The notes under the pieces were generated by a model, which did not search any database, was not told where the DNA came from, and worked only from the letters and a program-made list of their open reading frames with translations. A stretch of DNA of 64,000 nucleotides. Origin: Blasia pusilla. Taxonomy: Eukaryota > Marchantiophyta > Marchantiopsida > Blasiales. The position numbers were made by a program, and so were the translations under genes. Location: the NCBI GenBank assembly GCA_050084515.1, contig CM114274.1, positions 434,001 to 498,000 on the forward strand. Direction: 5' to 3'. Positions 20,139 to 31,975 of the stretch are shown piece by piece; the first letter of the stretch is position 1; every line of letters begins with the position of its first letter.

Positions 20139-20790
20139 GCAACCCGTCGGAGTCCGACAGGTTGCGCGGCTCCGCCATCCTGCGTACGTCACCACGTGCG
20201 CGAGGAACCCGTCAGAGACCGAGGTTGAGCGCCTCCGTTGTCTTCGAAAAGAACGAGGTACCGCGCAACCCGTCGGAGACCGACATGCGGCGCCTCCGCC
20301 ATCCGGAGTGCCGCCACGCGTGCGCATAAAGCAACTTTGTCGGAGACCGATGGGTTGAGCGCCTCCGTCGTCTTCGAAAACAACGCGAGGTACCACGCAA
20401 CGCGTCGGAGACCGACATGTTGCGCGCCTCGCTGTGTTTGGGGCGGGAACGGGGCGTATTTTGGGCAATCCGTCGAGATGTTGGGTTGCACGCTTCCCTC
20501 ATCAAGGGTTAGGAACGATGGCTTCCGTGCAAGTCGCCGAGATCCGTGGCTGCACCACAAGGCGAGGCCCTTGCGCAGCTTTGTTGACGGCGACGGGTTG
20601 CACGCCCGCCGTCTTTGGGCTAAAAGCGAGGCACCAGCGAACTCGTCGAACAGGCGGTTTGCGCCTCCGGCATCTTCGAGCAAGAAGGAGCGGTATCCCA
20701 GCAACTTCGTCGGAGAGCGACGGGTTGCTCGCCGACAATGTTTAGCGGCGTGCAACCCGTCCGATGCCGACGGGTTCTGCAAAGGCTTCG
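20139..20790. repeat. Palindrome array between the divergent X1 genes
   Basis: About ten full or partial palindromes between the two TATA boxes, for example 20139-20165 (centre AGT) and several centred on AGA at 20206-20420. Many are degenerate in one arm. The spacer phrase 'gcctccgtcgtcttcgaaaa' recurs between them. Confidence 0.9.
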
Positions 20791-20985
20791 TTAGCCGGGT
20801 AATTTCGAGTTACCAGGACTCCGGCGGGTTCCAAGTGTGATCGCAACCCTCGCTTCCCAAATCCGGTAACATATTGCAACAGAATTGAATGTGTTACAGA
20901 ATTGGATCCATTGTGTCAAACAATGTCACCCACCGAATTCATCTTGTCAGTAAAAATCTGTCAGGAGTATATATTTCCTATTCAC

Positions 20986-20993
20986 TATAAATT
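20986..20993 (+). promoter_or_regulatory. TATA box of X transposase gene
   Basis: TATAAATT, 64 bases before the ATG at 21050, is followed by a short (ATTCTC)n run. The displaced X fragment at 46.7-47.9 kb keeps the same box (46961-46968, minus strand) at the same distance from its ATG, which supports a functional core promoter. Confidence 0.7.
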
Positions 20994-21049
20994 AAATATT
21001 CTCATTCTCATTCTCATTCTCAGTCTCCTCCCGTAGGAATCTTCTTGGA

Positions 21050-24000
21050 ATGGATAATTATGTTAAGCTCACTTGTGGCAGTCATCTGGCGGCCCTTCCT
21101 CAATCAGAAATCATTCGACCCCAAGCTCGTGAGTCTTTCGTAGCAGTGGATGAAAATTTTCTGTCTGTTCGATTTCTTCTTCAACTTGGAACCATCTTTG
21201 TATCCAAAGATGTTAGGGTGGAAGGTACGGAAGACATAATAGGTGAGACGGTCCAGCCAGTGACCTCAGACCGTAAAGTATGGAATCTCCTACCTGTAGC
21301 AAATGGTCAATCTGAGTTTACGGCACCCACGAATTCGTCTGTTTCCCAAGTAGCGGTCTAGAATTTCCTAGTGCTCCGAGCTCTCGTTTGCAACTCCAAG
21401 CTCTGCAGATCCGGCCGACTCCAACCGCACACTCGTAACAATGTTGTTCTTCCGAAGAGATTCCGGATGTTATCAACCTCGGTGGATCCGCTTCGGACAC
21501 CAATCGGGCCCTGTGTCCGCCTACTCGTTTCTCTTGCGAGTAGGCAATAGTTTGCTATCGTCTCGCCCTTGAAAATGTTCAAGCACATTCTTGTCGATGA
21601 GCTGCCGCCCACTTACGATGGTAATTGCATTTTTGACTTGCCTCCACTTGCGCTCTGCTCAAAAGAAGGATGGAGGGCGCTGAAGGGTATGGGCGAAGTC
21701 GATTGTCATCGATGGTGCAGGCTTCAACGGACGTGCTTCCATCCCGAGATGGTCCTTGGATTGTCTCCCCCCGCCAATGCGTTGGAGCCTTGGAGTGTAG
21801 AAGTCCAGCATGCCCGTATCTAGAGCGCAACGGGCGAGTCAATACGTCGCAATTCTCCCCCAAGAATGCAGAAACTCCATACGAGGTGGGTGCCACAATA
21901 CGCCGGGGAGGCCATCTATGTCCTCATTGTCGGCATCGCCCTTCTACGTTGGAGCGTGTCCTGCATACATATTTTCATTGTCCATGACTTGGGCTCCACG
22001 TCAGAGTATACAAGGCCTGCAGTTCATGTTGGCTCCCACACTCATCCTGTGACCGATGCAATTCAAAGACACATCAAGGAGGATGTGGCGAAGAAAGTAG
22101 CCGAGGTCTTGAAACTCTCGGGTTCAAAGCCGGGGTGATCAAACTCACAACGGCATCACAAATTTGTGAACAATTTCTTGGAATCCCTGGGCAGGGCGAG
22201 ATCACGGCGGTTGAGGAGAAACAACTGGGAAAATCTCGCATTTTCGCTGATCTGAATGCTTCCGAATTTCTTTGCGTCGATCACGAGTTACGGATGGAAA
22301 GAGCGGCGAAATGGATGCCATCGCAGAATCAAGGCCAACTCCAGATTTCCATTCATTCGAGAGATGGCGTTCATGGGCCAAGGAGGCGAGGATCAGGTTG
22401 GGGGAACGTTTGGATGAGATCCGCGTTCGTCGACGAGCATCATCCATGAAGTACCGAGGTCCAGACTTAGCTAATCTTCTTTGAAAGAAGAAGACTTGGG
22501 AGGAGGTGCTCGAGGATGACGATCTGTTACGCAAAACACTAACCTCCTATTCTTCAGTGCGAAATGCTTTCGCAGACCTTCGAGCGTTGGAGGGCCTATG
22601 TCTTCAAAATGTCAACCACGGAGTCCCTCGAGTGGCCTCGATCTTATAGATCGAATGAGGGAAGGGGAAGATCTTTACGGAGCTGGGTCGCTTTGATATT
22701 TGCTCTGAGTCTTTGAAGGATGGTTGAAAATGGGTGCTCACGTTTATGACCATGTGGAGAAGGGACTCAAAACTATATTTGTGTGTGAAGTAAAGGCGAG
22801 AAAGGCGTTGGCGGTTTGAAGATGTCTTTGGTTACTCTTATTGGAGGTGGTGAAGGAAAACAAAAGGCCACCTCTGGAAATTTATGGGTTCATGGCGGAC
22901 AATGCACAACCTGGGTGAATTGCTATCCGGGAAGTGTTATGGGGTGGAGAGGTTCAACCGGAGAGGGAAAGGTCGGATGCTTTCCATTGGCATGATCTGT
23001 GACCCGGTACACCAAATCTTGCATCAAGGAGAATAAGAGGACAGAGCATGTCACTCTACTCCAACGCTGCAAGGACAGCAAAACCTTGAAGCAGGCCATG
23101 GACTGCAAGGAAGAACTTCATGGGTGGTGGAGGAAGCATGCGATTGAGGGGAAGTACAAAGAGTTGTGCTCTTGGTTGAGTTGGTGGACTGTACGTATGA
23201 GACAATGGGGAAACTTCATGCGGCAGGTGAGTTCACTATTTTGTCTTGTCAAGCTCACGCTGAGAATTGTTTGTAAAGTTGTAGCTTAGGGTGAGAATTG
23301 TGGGAATTATATGGATTTCAAACCCAAGAAACCAAGCAAGCTGTCGGATGCGACGGGTTGCCCGAGTGTGCGAAACCCGGGTTGCCGAGTGTGCAACCCG
23401 ACGGAAACCGACGGGTTGCATCCAGATGTTTGGTGCAACCCGAGTGTGCAACCCGTAGGGACCCGACGGGTCACAGAGTCGTTCATGGGATGCCTCGGCC
23501 TTGCAACCCGTCGGGTTCCGACGGGTTGCAGTAGGTGGGTTTAAGGTTACAACACGTCGGTTTCCGTCGGGTCGCAGAGTCGTTCATGGGATGCCTCGGG
23601 CCTGCAACCCGTCTGGTTCCGACAGGTCGCTTATTTCTTTGACTCCTGGTTTATTTTCATTCCCTTCTAACATTGCCGTCGTTGCAGGGATTGAACGTTC
23701 ATGAAAATGCCCTCTGCCCCAACACAAGTGGAGCAGAAAGTGTTCATTCCTCCTGGAGGTTGTCACAAGCATGCCAACGAATTTCACTTGTGGAGGCATG
23801 CCAACAAGACCAGGCAAGAGCAATGCTACTGTCTGCAGCATCCCATATCTTTCTCACAAAAGGCATAACAAAAGGAAAAGGGCCGTCGATCTACGAGCTC
23901 TATGTCAGGGCGGTTGTGAGATCTGGTGATGAAAATTGTATGTCGAAGCCTTCTACCGGTGCGTAGTTGAAACTCCACTCGAGCAAGACGTACACATTGG

Positions 24001-25174
24001 TGGGGATATTCGTGGGCGGGTTTCAAGACGTCCCATACTGAGATGGTGGTAGAGCAAATCGAACGAGACTCGTGGAGACCGAGATAAGTATCTTGACTTG
24101 AGGCGGTGAAGAGGCAAAGATCGAGGAACGAATCCGGTGATTGATTTGGATGAGGAAATTACACCGCCAGTAATCGGGGACCCCGGACCCGTCCCAAATC
24201 CGTGATGGAGTTACTTCTCCAAAATCAGTGAATGTTTTATTTCAAAAGCCCTCCGTTCTTTGGAAGTTCGCAACATCATGTCACAGGGTGGTTCAACAAT
24301 ATGGGATTCGGTAATGGAGGTGGATTGCAACCTAAAACGGTGGCATATATCTTGGAGCAACCGGGCGTGGACCCCTGCAGGCAGGATCTCGATGGCATTA
24401 GGAGAGCTGCGGCACTTTCCTAAATAAGAAACCGTACAAGGACTGGGCGACCTCTGCTCGGGTTTTGGGGACTCAAAACCTTTGATCGTTTCACGAGGAC
24501 GGGGATCAATTGAAGTACTTTACGCCCAAATGAATCTTGCGCTTCTACGGAAGTCTTATCCGGCTGCCATTGGAGCTCCGGGAATACCCCACGATTTGGC
24601 CCATCTCTCAGCCTGAATCGCACTCAAGACGAAGTGGACAATCTTACAAGTGCGGTTTCAGACTCAGAAGCGGGGAAATCGGAGCATGTTCACATTCTGA
24701 GAGACCTTCGCATTTCGTATTCAACCCAAGATTGATGTCAACATGTACCGGAGAAGGTGGATGATCTCAATCCATTATTTCTGTTTGAGTCTAGAAATGG
24801 GGTGAAGAGAAACAGAATGTGTAGGCCAACGGTGGAGAGAGCAAAACGAATTGCAGCAGCTCGGGAGGCAAAAATGGAGATCATCGCCACGAAAGATGTC
24901 TGAGTGGCAATGGAATAGGAAGGATGTATTGGGTGGGAACAACTTTGTAAATTCAAGTGTCACAGGGGTGTATGTGGTGCACATCTGTTGCTTTCCCACA
25001 TGTTCATGTGATGACTTTGTCCAAAGAGAGACTAGTGGCAAAAGGTATTTCCCTTGTAAGCACATGTACTATGTGTTGCTGGTAGTTTTAAGAGAGTCGG
25101 AGGTAGGAGTAGGAATCCACCAACCAATTCTGTCCCTCAAAGAAGTTCGAAGTATTTTAAACAAACCACTTTGA
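21050..25174 (+). pseudogene. X1 gene 1: MULE-type transposase
   Basis: Two exons: about 21050-23226 and 23688-25174, joined across CAG|GTGAGT and GTTGCAG|G. Domains in order: an N-terminal region beginning MDNYVKLTCGSHLAALPQSE; a Cys/His domain (ALECRSPACPYLERNGRV, then a CPHC-type pair and CPAY..., ending in HVGSHTHPV) of the WRKY/GCM1-like zinc type found in MULE transposases; a DDE-like core with GFMADNAQPGWIAIREV and DAFHW; an exon 2 start NVHENALCPNTSGAESVH, where the final catalytic Glu is expected; and a C-terminal SWIM finger CSCDDF...FPCKH intact near 24995-25065. It would bind the X ends and move the element. Stops near 21359 and 21550 and several frameshifts make this copy defective. 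X3 keeps the zinc domain more cleanly. Confidence 0.75.
23340..23640. repeat. Palindrome array in the X1 transposase intron
   Basis: Seven or so palindromes inside the intron 23227-23687, for example 23503-23529. Centres are GTT, AAA or related, unlike the ACT/AGT type of gene 2 intron 2. Partial units such as 'tgcaacccgagtgtgc' lie between them. Confidence 0.9.
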
Positions 25175-25353
25175 GGATGCAAAATGAGGTTTTAGATTGT
25201 ACTTCTTTTTTTTTCTCAACCTTCACTGTGAGCTTGAACTCTATTCAACCCGGGGCAAATGATAGATTTTTTCCAGACCTTGGATGGAAAAAGTGATTGG
25301 TTCCACACTTATGATTCCACTGATTTTTCAGTTTTGTAAATTTTGTGCAATTT

Positions 25354-25380
25354 GCAACTCGTCGGACTCACAAGGGTTGC
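25354..25380. repeat. Single palindrome near the X1 right end
   Basis: One degenerate copy between the transposase stop and the right terminus. The same position holds one copy in X3 (about 59270-59295) and in both foldback arms. Confidence 0.8.
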
Positions 25381-25479
25381 CAAAATATGGAAGAGGAAAA
25401 AAAAACTGTGGGATTGTTTAATAAATGAACAAAACAGTGCAAAAAAATTCACACAAAAAGTTTCCTCTCTTCAACCCAA

Positions 25480-25578
25480 CGGAAACTCTCTTCAAAAAAA
25501 AGTATCTATTTCGGTTGAAGGTAGTTTCCTCTCTCCTCTCTCCTCTCTTCCTCTCTTCCTCTCCTCTTACCGCACCTC
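25480..25578 (-). repeat. X1 right terminal region
   Basis: On the minus strand it begins GAGGTGCGGTAAGAGGAGAGG. The same terminus occurs at 57275, 58413 (inverted) and 59080, so it is a reproducible element end. Confidence 0.85.
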
Positions 25579-25587
25579 CAAAGGTAG
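25579..25587. repeat. Target-site duplication, right copy
   Basis: CAAAGGTAG, identical to 12903-12911. Removing X1 and one copy makes the gypsy RT frame read continuously from EYAST into the FVMPAKK segment. Confidence 0.85.
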
Positions 25588-26909
25588 ATGCATACTCCCC
25601 ATGCAACATCTCCACTAGTCTTGCTCCGACCAAGTCCTGGCTCCTACTATGAATCAGAGCCCTCTCCATATCAATGTACCTGTAGGGTCGTCGGAAGATC
25701 GGCGTATCACTCGAAAACTCAATGCGGATCCCCGGTCCCTTCAGCGTACCCAAATCCTCCATGCTAAACGCAAATTAGCTCATATAACTCCTGAGGAACT
25801 GATGTATTTGGCGTCGCTCTCCTCCTATCAACTTAGGGCCCATATCTGGCTCCCAAGTCTCCATCGTGACCACAGTAGGACTCTCCGGCGCGAGTATGAG
25901 TGGTTGCTATGGTGCAACCCCATCTCGAACAACAATACTCGGCCGCTCTCCTACAGCCAACTGCAAACTCTGATCTCCTCCACGTGTAGTGCCCAAAACC
26001 ACGCTCGATGTTGTGGCTATCATCTCCTGGCGTACTTGCAAAACATCCCAAGAATTCCAAGGGTGTCTGTGCCGATCTCCCCTAGTGCGTAGATCTCCTC
26101 GGGTCTAGCCACTGCCTCCACTATCTCGGTAGGCATGGGGCTTACCAACGCAACCGCTGTAATTTTTCGCGATCTCATACGACGCTGCTCAGCCACTCCC
26201 AAGCTGAGGATCCATGTCAAGCAATTCATCTCCATCGCCTGACCCAAGACATGGCATTGTGATGCCTCTGACACTGACAATACTGCCGTCACTCGTGTGG
26301 GAAATCCCATCGCTCGCTCTCTCTTGTCGGCGTTGGGCTCCACCAACCTCTCAACCTGGTCATCCCAAACCAAGCCAGGACCCGCCTCCTTGTATGCATA
26401 GGAAGCTGGAAAACTCACAAACGTGGGCAAGGCTGCCCACGGCCTGCCTACCCTGTTGACCACAGTCAACGGTGGTCGATCATCGTGCCTCACTGCCTGT
26501 GATCGACGAACTGGATCCAGAATGGAATCCACTAACAAATGGGAGGGGCACTCCACTCTAGCATACGCCCTCCATAACACCGCATGGGGCACCAAGTTGG
26601 TCCACCATAGACGCGGGTGATGGGCTCAAGAACCTACACTCACCGCATCCAAGAACACTGCTGGGCCGATCCAGGCACACACCTGATGAGCCAACCGGCA
26701 TTGACCAAATCAATGGTCCCTACTCTCTCTAAGTCCTGCGCCCCCAACAACGAAATATCCCTCGGTAGGGAACTCTGGTACCTCTATACTGCGGACGCAG
26801 ACAATAAGTCAGGAAAACGTAGGCGTAAATGCGCCACATGTTGTAGTGAGACGCGCCTCACAACATCATCACTCTCCACATACAGGTACTGGTGTATTCG
26901 CACTCCTGC
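25588..26909 (-). pseudogene. Gypsy RT N-terminus and linker
   Basis: 25762-25588 encodes the start of RT (FRRPYRYIDMERALI, VEMLHGEYAS). The frame at 26595-26020 reads VEPNADKRERAMGFPTRVTA and MEMNCLTWILSLGVAEQRR, a linker of unknown function. Stops separate the pieces. Confidence 0.6.
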
Positions 26910-27728
26910 CTACAAAACATCACCTAACCCGGTGCTAATCCTTCCAAAGAGATCTAACACTCGAATACCCTCCTCCGGGGTACACCACACAATGGATGTG
27001 GTATCCAAGAGTGTCATTGTAGCACTCCCTACTACCTCGGGTTCCTCAGACCCGTCACACTCCGGTGCAAACACCTCGCTCCACGCGGTCTGTACGTGCT
27101 CATCTGCCAATCGTCGAAGCTCCTCAGTCGAGCCCCACAGCGGCACGTGTCCTCCACGGAATGATGCAGCTACCATAACACTCCTCTCCATAGAAATGTC
27201 AAGAACGAGACTATCCTCTCCATGGATATATTCCTCAATCAACTCACTAGGCCCAATGATGGCACTTCTAAATGCTGCTAAGGTCGCCATCTCTCTTGGC
27301 CATTGCTCGATCACTGTACTTGTGAATCGAACGGGTAATGAGCTAAGGCGCCCATCACCTGATTGCCATCCTGGTCTGTAGGACGCTGACTCCTCCCAAT
27401 AATCCAGGGAAAACCCCATCGGGTATAACACTGCTCCACCAACCAAGACGTCGTAGGACTCTGCATCAGTCACTATCGCCTTGGCTCGCACCATGAACTC
27501 ATCTCTAGGATGTCCCGAGTGAATCCTCACCACGACCTCATGTCGGGTGATATACTGTGTGGTACTCGCTCCACCCAAGGATTTCTGTATCTGGAATGGA
27601 CAACGCTCCACATCGGCTCTCGTCAAGCCCAATCCTCTGAATGACGCTTTCCCCGACATCAGGGGTTGCGCTCCTGAATCCAACAAGACACACTGCGGAC
27701 TAAAAGCTCTACCTCCACGACTTACCAA
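26910..27728 (-). pseudogene. Gypsy protease region
   Basis: The frame reads FSPQCVLLDSGAQPLMSGKA, with the DSGA signature of a retroviral-type aspartic protease, then RHEVVVRIHSGHPRDEFMV and VLVGGAVLYPMGFSLDYW. The protease would process the gag-pol polyprotein. The frame is open for 272 residues. A stop at 27729 separates it from the upstream frame. Confidence 0.75.
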
Positions 27729-28205
27729 CTAGAAGACCTCTCCTTGGTTATTTAGCAACACAACACCAGGAGAAGCCATAGCACGCTCTATCGCGGGTCT
27801 AGCGGGCATCTCTGCCATCCTAGCAACCGTAGCCTGCCATGAATCTGACGTGGACGGCCCGAGCATCGGCTCCAAGGGCAGGTCCATCACCTCCTCTGCA
27901 ATCACCTCTGAACGTGATGCAAGAACTCTAACTCCAAGCTCACATAGTGTAGCGGCCAGCCGAAAAGCCTTGGCGGGCGTACCCCCCAACGTCATAACAT
28001 CGGAAGCAGAAAATAAAGGAGCGCGGTACATAATGGTGGCCGCCCCCAACAACGTGCTCGACACATGCCCCTCCTGAGCATCAACAATAGGAGTCGTCAC
28101 ACTTGCTTCTCCCATCGCCCTCCGTGCCTGCACACCAACCACATCACCAACTCTCCAGGAACTTTGATGAGGACCCATCGATGGGGTCCTCATCGCTTCG
28201 GACAA
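27729..28205 (-). pseudogene. Gypsy gag-protease connecting segment
   Basis: 158-residue open frame with no recognised domain (EEVMDLPLEPMLGPSTSDSW, PARPAIERAMASPGVVLLNN). Its place between the gag zinc knuckles and the protease marks it as part of the same polyprotein. Confidence 0.5.
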
Positions 28206-28619
28206 CGTGAAAGATTGAGGAAGCCTAGTCTGTTTTCTGGCTTCCCCTGGCTATGGATCCAACTCTACAGCTGCTCCACGCATCACAACTGGGCGGCCTC
28301 CATCTGGGCAACCCCACACATCCAACCAGGATCCTCCAGATCTCTGGCTGCTCCATATGATGTTGATGCCACGGATCCGGCATCGGGTAACCTCAATGCC
28401 ATAGCGGCAATCTGCTCCCGTAACTGCTGTATCTGAACAGCCATCCCAACCACATGTCCGGCATCTCCCTCGCCGTGTCTAGGTGGTGGTACTCTACCTC
28501 CTCCACGGGCAGCTCCACCACCCTCTCGGGAAACTCCAGCTCCTCGTCCCCCAACGGGACCACCTGGTGCACGATCTCTAGGCCCACCCGGACCGGCTAC
28601 TTGCTCTAGTGCCCTCTGT

Positions 28620-29542
28620 GGCCCTCAGTCTAGACGTAACTCAGGATGTAAACTGAAACACCTGGCTCGTGTATGACCATACCTCTGACAATAGTCACAC
28701 CGATAACCTCCTGGTGCAACACCATCTCCTTCTCCTCCATGCTGAGGCGCACGTCCATGACCTTGACGAGTTCAATCGCGCTGATGATGGGCTCCACCAC
28801 ATGACCAACAAGTAATGGTAGGCGGCTGCTGCTGAGCCGCAGATGAAGGCACAGGTCCTTGTGGCCCGGCCTCTCGGTATCCTCCCTGAGCTCGTGGTGC
28901 CACAGTCAACCTATCTCGGGGTCCACGTTGCTGCACACGTGGTGCAGAAAATCGTGACTGCTCTCGGCGAGAACCCATGGTGGCTACGCTCTCCTCCGCC
29001 ATGTTGCGCTCAATGTTCTCGGCCGTCCTAAAAATATCTCTCAACATAGGGGAGGTGTTCATAAGAAGCAGCCCTTCCCGCATCTGTGTCCGCAGGGTCC
29101 GGTCCAGCATCGCATACCATGACTGGATAGCCTGAGCCTCTATCACCCTCTGAGTGACGTTGATCAACCGGTGCAAGCGAGTGTAAGCCTCACGCAAACT
29201 CTCACCCTGGCGCCTCTGGAAGTCATGGATGCTTTGCAACTTCTCCGTCCGTACCCCTTGGTAGCTCGCCCTCAACTCAACAAAGAACTCAACCACAGGG
29301 TTGAACCTAGGATGAACCCGACTAGATGGTGCAACTGCTCCCGTGCAAGTGATCCCTCCTAAAACGTCACTAGTGGAAGAGGAAGTAGCCTCTCCTGACT
29401 CCTCCTCCTCATCCGGGAACGGCTCCATCCATGACACATAATGTGGGTCATAGTAGAGCCTCCACGCCTCGATCTCAAGTGCATATCTCTGAGAGAACTC
29501 ATGGTAATCGTCCATGGGCGTTCCCTCTAAATGTTGGAACAT
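28620..29542 (-). pseudogene. Gypsy gag with zinc knuckles
   Basis: The open frame 29542-28772 has a retrotransposon gag domain (FFVELRASYQGVRTEKLQSI, GESLREAYTRLHRLI) that forms the capsid. It is followed by an Arg/Gln-rich stretch and a zinc-knuckle-like CWSCGGAHHQRDC. A second one, CDYCQRYGHTRARC, lies at about 28690. Knuckles bind the RNA genome. The ATG chosen may not be the true start, since gag-like sequence may continue upstream. Confidence 0.8.
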
Positions 29543-31639
29543 ACCGTTCCATGCTATAAACGGGTTGAACTCTCTAGAGTTCCTAGCCCACTGGAAGTCG
29601 CACCAACTCCTAAACTCTGCTATGAAATCATGAAACTCAATCGTGCCTACTGCACGTGAAAACCTACGCGGTCATCTACCCCGGTCGTCCATCTCGTACG
29701 CCCAACTGGTAGGACCACTCACAATGTGTGGCGATGTGCTCACAAACTCCTCTACACCCTCCCCCTTGTCTGACGATGACACAGAAGGAGGTCGAGGTGG
29801 TCCCTCACGTGGAGACCCTCGGAACCTCGCGCCACTCCACGTAAAACCTCTAGAGCTACTCTCGGGTTCACCACCTCGCCTCTCAAATTCCCTAACGGAC
29901 TCTGTGATGACCCTCACGCCCTTCTCACCAGATCACTCTGAACCTTGTGAGTGATCCCTCAATCACTCATCCCAAACATGCGGCACTCGATCTACACTCT
30001 CCCTCCGCGAGACTTGTAACGTGCGGCAACACGCGGCGTGGTGCGGCAAATCGACCAGGCGATCATCTCATCGACAACCTACCCTCAACTCTGGACATCC
30101 CACACAAGTCTATGTCCCCTAAATCACATACATAAATGATGCTCTCAGCATCCACACACCCAATATCCCCAAATAAACTACCCAAATCCCAGAATCCCTC
30201 ACACGTGCAGGGTAAAGGACCAGAATGGGTAACCTGAACACATGTCGATGTCGCTCCTCAGAAATTGCAAATCTCAATCCCAAATCGGTCATTGAGAAAA
30301 CTCCTCCAATCAGCAAGTCATACTCCTCCCGTACAGACGCTGCTCAAAACTCCTCGATAGATAGTGCGGTTCCAGCGGAACGATGCGGTGTTGCAGGCGG
30401 CACGGAACGCCTACGAACGACACGACCCTCGATGGTGGGATGCGGCACTCAGCGGCATACCCTCCTCAATTAACAATAAACCCACACTCTACTCCACAAT
30501 GACGGTGCGGTGCAACCACGAGCAACACGACGCGGCAATCGGCGGCGCGTTGCGGCTATGGGCGTCACGGCACGATACGCGATCGTCGTCGAGCGGCTAC
30601 CAATCACAACATAGCAGCATGAAATCAAAACTCAAACACCATTAGCGAAGGTCATCTGCCATCACTGGTTGATGATGAAACTATGATGATGGTGGCGGCC
30701 AAAACAAAGTACGTGGTAACGACGCAAGTCAGAGAATCAACAAACGTCGTGGAAGACCCTCCACTCCGTAATGGCAACAATGGCAACCAAAGGGTGGATA
30801 ACGGACGGTTGACCATTGACGATGACGGCCGACTGGTGACGGTGACCATTGACCATTGACGGTGATGGTTTACCGTCAATGGCGAACCATTGACCGTGAC
30901 TATGACGGTGGCGGCTGGTTTAGGGTTTGAACAATTTAACCCCTAAAAATTGCCTAGCAATGGCAGTTTTGCAAGATTGACCATAACTTTTTGCTCACAA
31001 GTCCAAATTGCACATTGTTTGTTTCACAACGTGCACAGCTTCACGATCTACAACAGCGTCAAAAAATATTTAGAATCAGACATTCTTGTAAAAATTGATA
31101 GGGACTATCGTAGAGCCCAATGTCTCTTTCTCCTACACAAAATTTGGCAGCGCTTCCGCGCTGATTTCTCCCAACGAAAGTGTAAAACCTATAAAAATAC
31201 AAATCAGCAAGCTACATGGTGCTCCCAAGAGCACCAGCATGGAGCAATCTGCCCCCATACTCAATCCCTATAAAAAATTGGGCAGCGCTTCCGTGCGCCA
31301 TTCTTCCACACGAAAAATCGGCAAATGCAAAGAACAATAAAAGCAGCCCTTGCTCTGGTGAGCACTCCCATGAGCCGCTGAATGGAGAACACAGTCCCCA
31401 ACCTGCAAAAAAAACAGCGAGTGACCAGCGAGCTCCCCCATGAAGCTCTCTCACACTCTCACTCTCTCACTCTCTCATTCTCTCTCTACACCATCTCACA
31501 CCATAACTCTCAAAGGTGTGCACTCTCTCTCATGTCAAACCAAACCCACTCTCCTAATGAGAGGCTTGGGTTACACTCACAAGGCAAGGGACCAAAGCTC
31601 CGTTGCCTCATGCCAAGAGGTTTAACAAAGAGAGAAAGA
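29543..31639 (-). other. Gypsy 5' leader
   Basis: Two kilobases between the 5' LTR and gag without a convincing gene. 30360-30600 is GC-rich with 'gcggcac' repeats, 30760-30910 repeats 'gaccattgac', and 31440-31500 is a CT-rich tract. 'Gggcagcgcttccg' occurs twice (31145 and 31270). Confidence 0.6.
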
Positions 31640-31975
31640 GCTGTCAAGCTCTCTCTCCTTGAGGTATACCCCTCCCCTCTCCCAAGCTCTCTCCATGGTA
31701 ACCTATGCTTCCAAGTCACCTCCTTGGCTCTTGACCTCATGTAGGAGGTCAAGGGCCACTTACCAAAAATATAAAGTCAGTTATCCCCAACATAGAAACT
31801 TACCTGAAATAGTAAGTTTCTCTATATGGCTCCAAATGAGTCGAAACGAAGGGGAAACGTGCTCTCTCAGGTTTCACGGGGCCTCAACATGTCATTCTCG
31901 ACCTCCAGGGCGTGTCCTCCACTACTCGTGAAGACGCTCTACTAGATCCCACCGATGTATCCTAACAGTCGTGAA
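31640..31975 (-). repeat. 5' LTR of the gypsy element
   Basis: It matches the left LTR at 9185-9515. The left copy is truncated, so the true 3' end of this LTR may lie further left, as far as about 31440. The 5' end reads TTTTCACGACTG instead of TGTCACGACTG. Confidence 0.7.

Larger units (their letters stand above)
12912..25578 (+). mobile_element. Element X copy X1: MULE-like transposon with methyltransferase-like gene
   Basis: A 12.67-kb insertion in the gypsy RT, bounded by 9-bp direct repeats. Its termini read GGGGGCTGGTA on the left and GAGGTGCGGTA on the right (minus strand), 7 of 11 matches, followed on both sides by GA-rich 'agaggagaggaagagagg' subterminal DNA. It carries two divergent genes: gene 2 (ParB-like plus DNA methyltransferase-like, minus strand, 19.8-14.6 kb) and gene 1 (transposase, plus strand, 21.05-25.17 kb). 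Palindrome arrays fill the larger introns and the space between the genes. Both genes carry frameshifts and stops, so this copy is probably non-autonomous. Assignment to MULEs rests on the duplication length, the zinc domain, the DDE-like core and the SWIM finger. Confidence 0.85.
9181..31975 (-). mobile_element. Ty3/gypsy retrotransposon, interrupted by element X1
   Basis: Reading on the minus strand: 5' LTR (31640-31975), a long leader, gag with zinc knuckles (28.6-29.5 kb), protease (about 27-27.7 kb), RT (25.59-25.76 kb continuing at 12.9-11.9 kb), RNase H, integrase (9.86-11.1 kb) and 3' LTR (9185-9515). Domain order is gag-PR-RT-RH-INT, as in Ty3/gypsy. RT is split by the 12.67-kb DNA transposon X1. 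Without X1 the element is about 10.1 kb. It has several stops, an in-frame RT duplication and a truncated 3' LTR, so it is not autonomous. It is older than X1, which inserted into it. Confidence 0.85.

Noticed and set aside
21243-21269. A 27-nt intron in the X1 transposase (GGTGAG ... CTCAG)
   Set aside because: Too short for a plant intron, and the reading frame continues across it.
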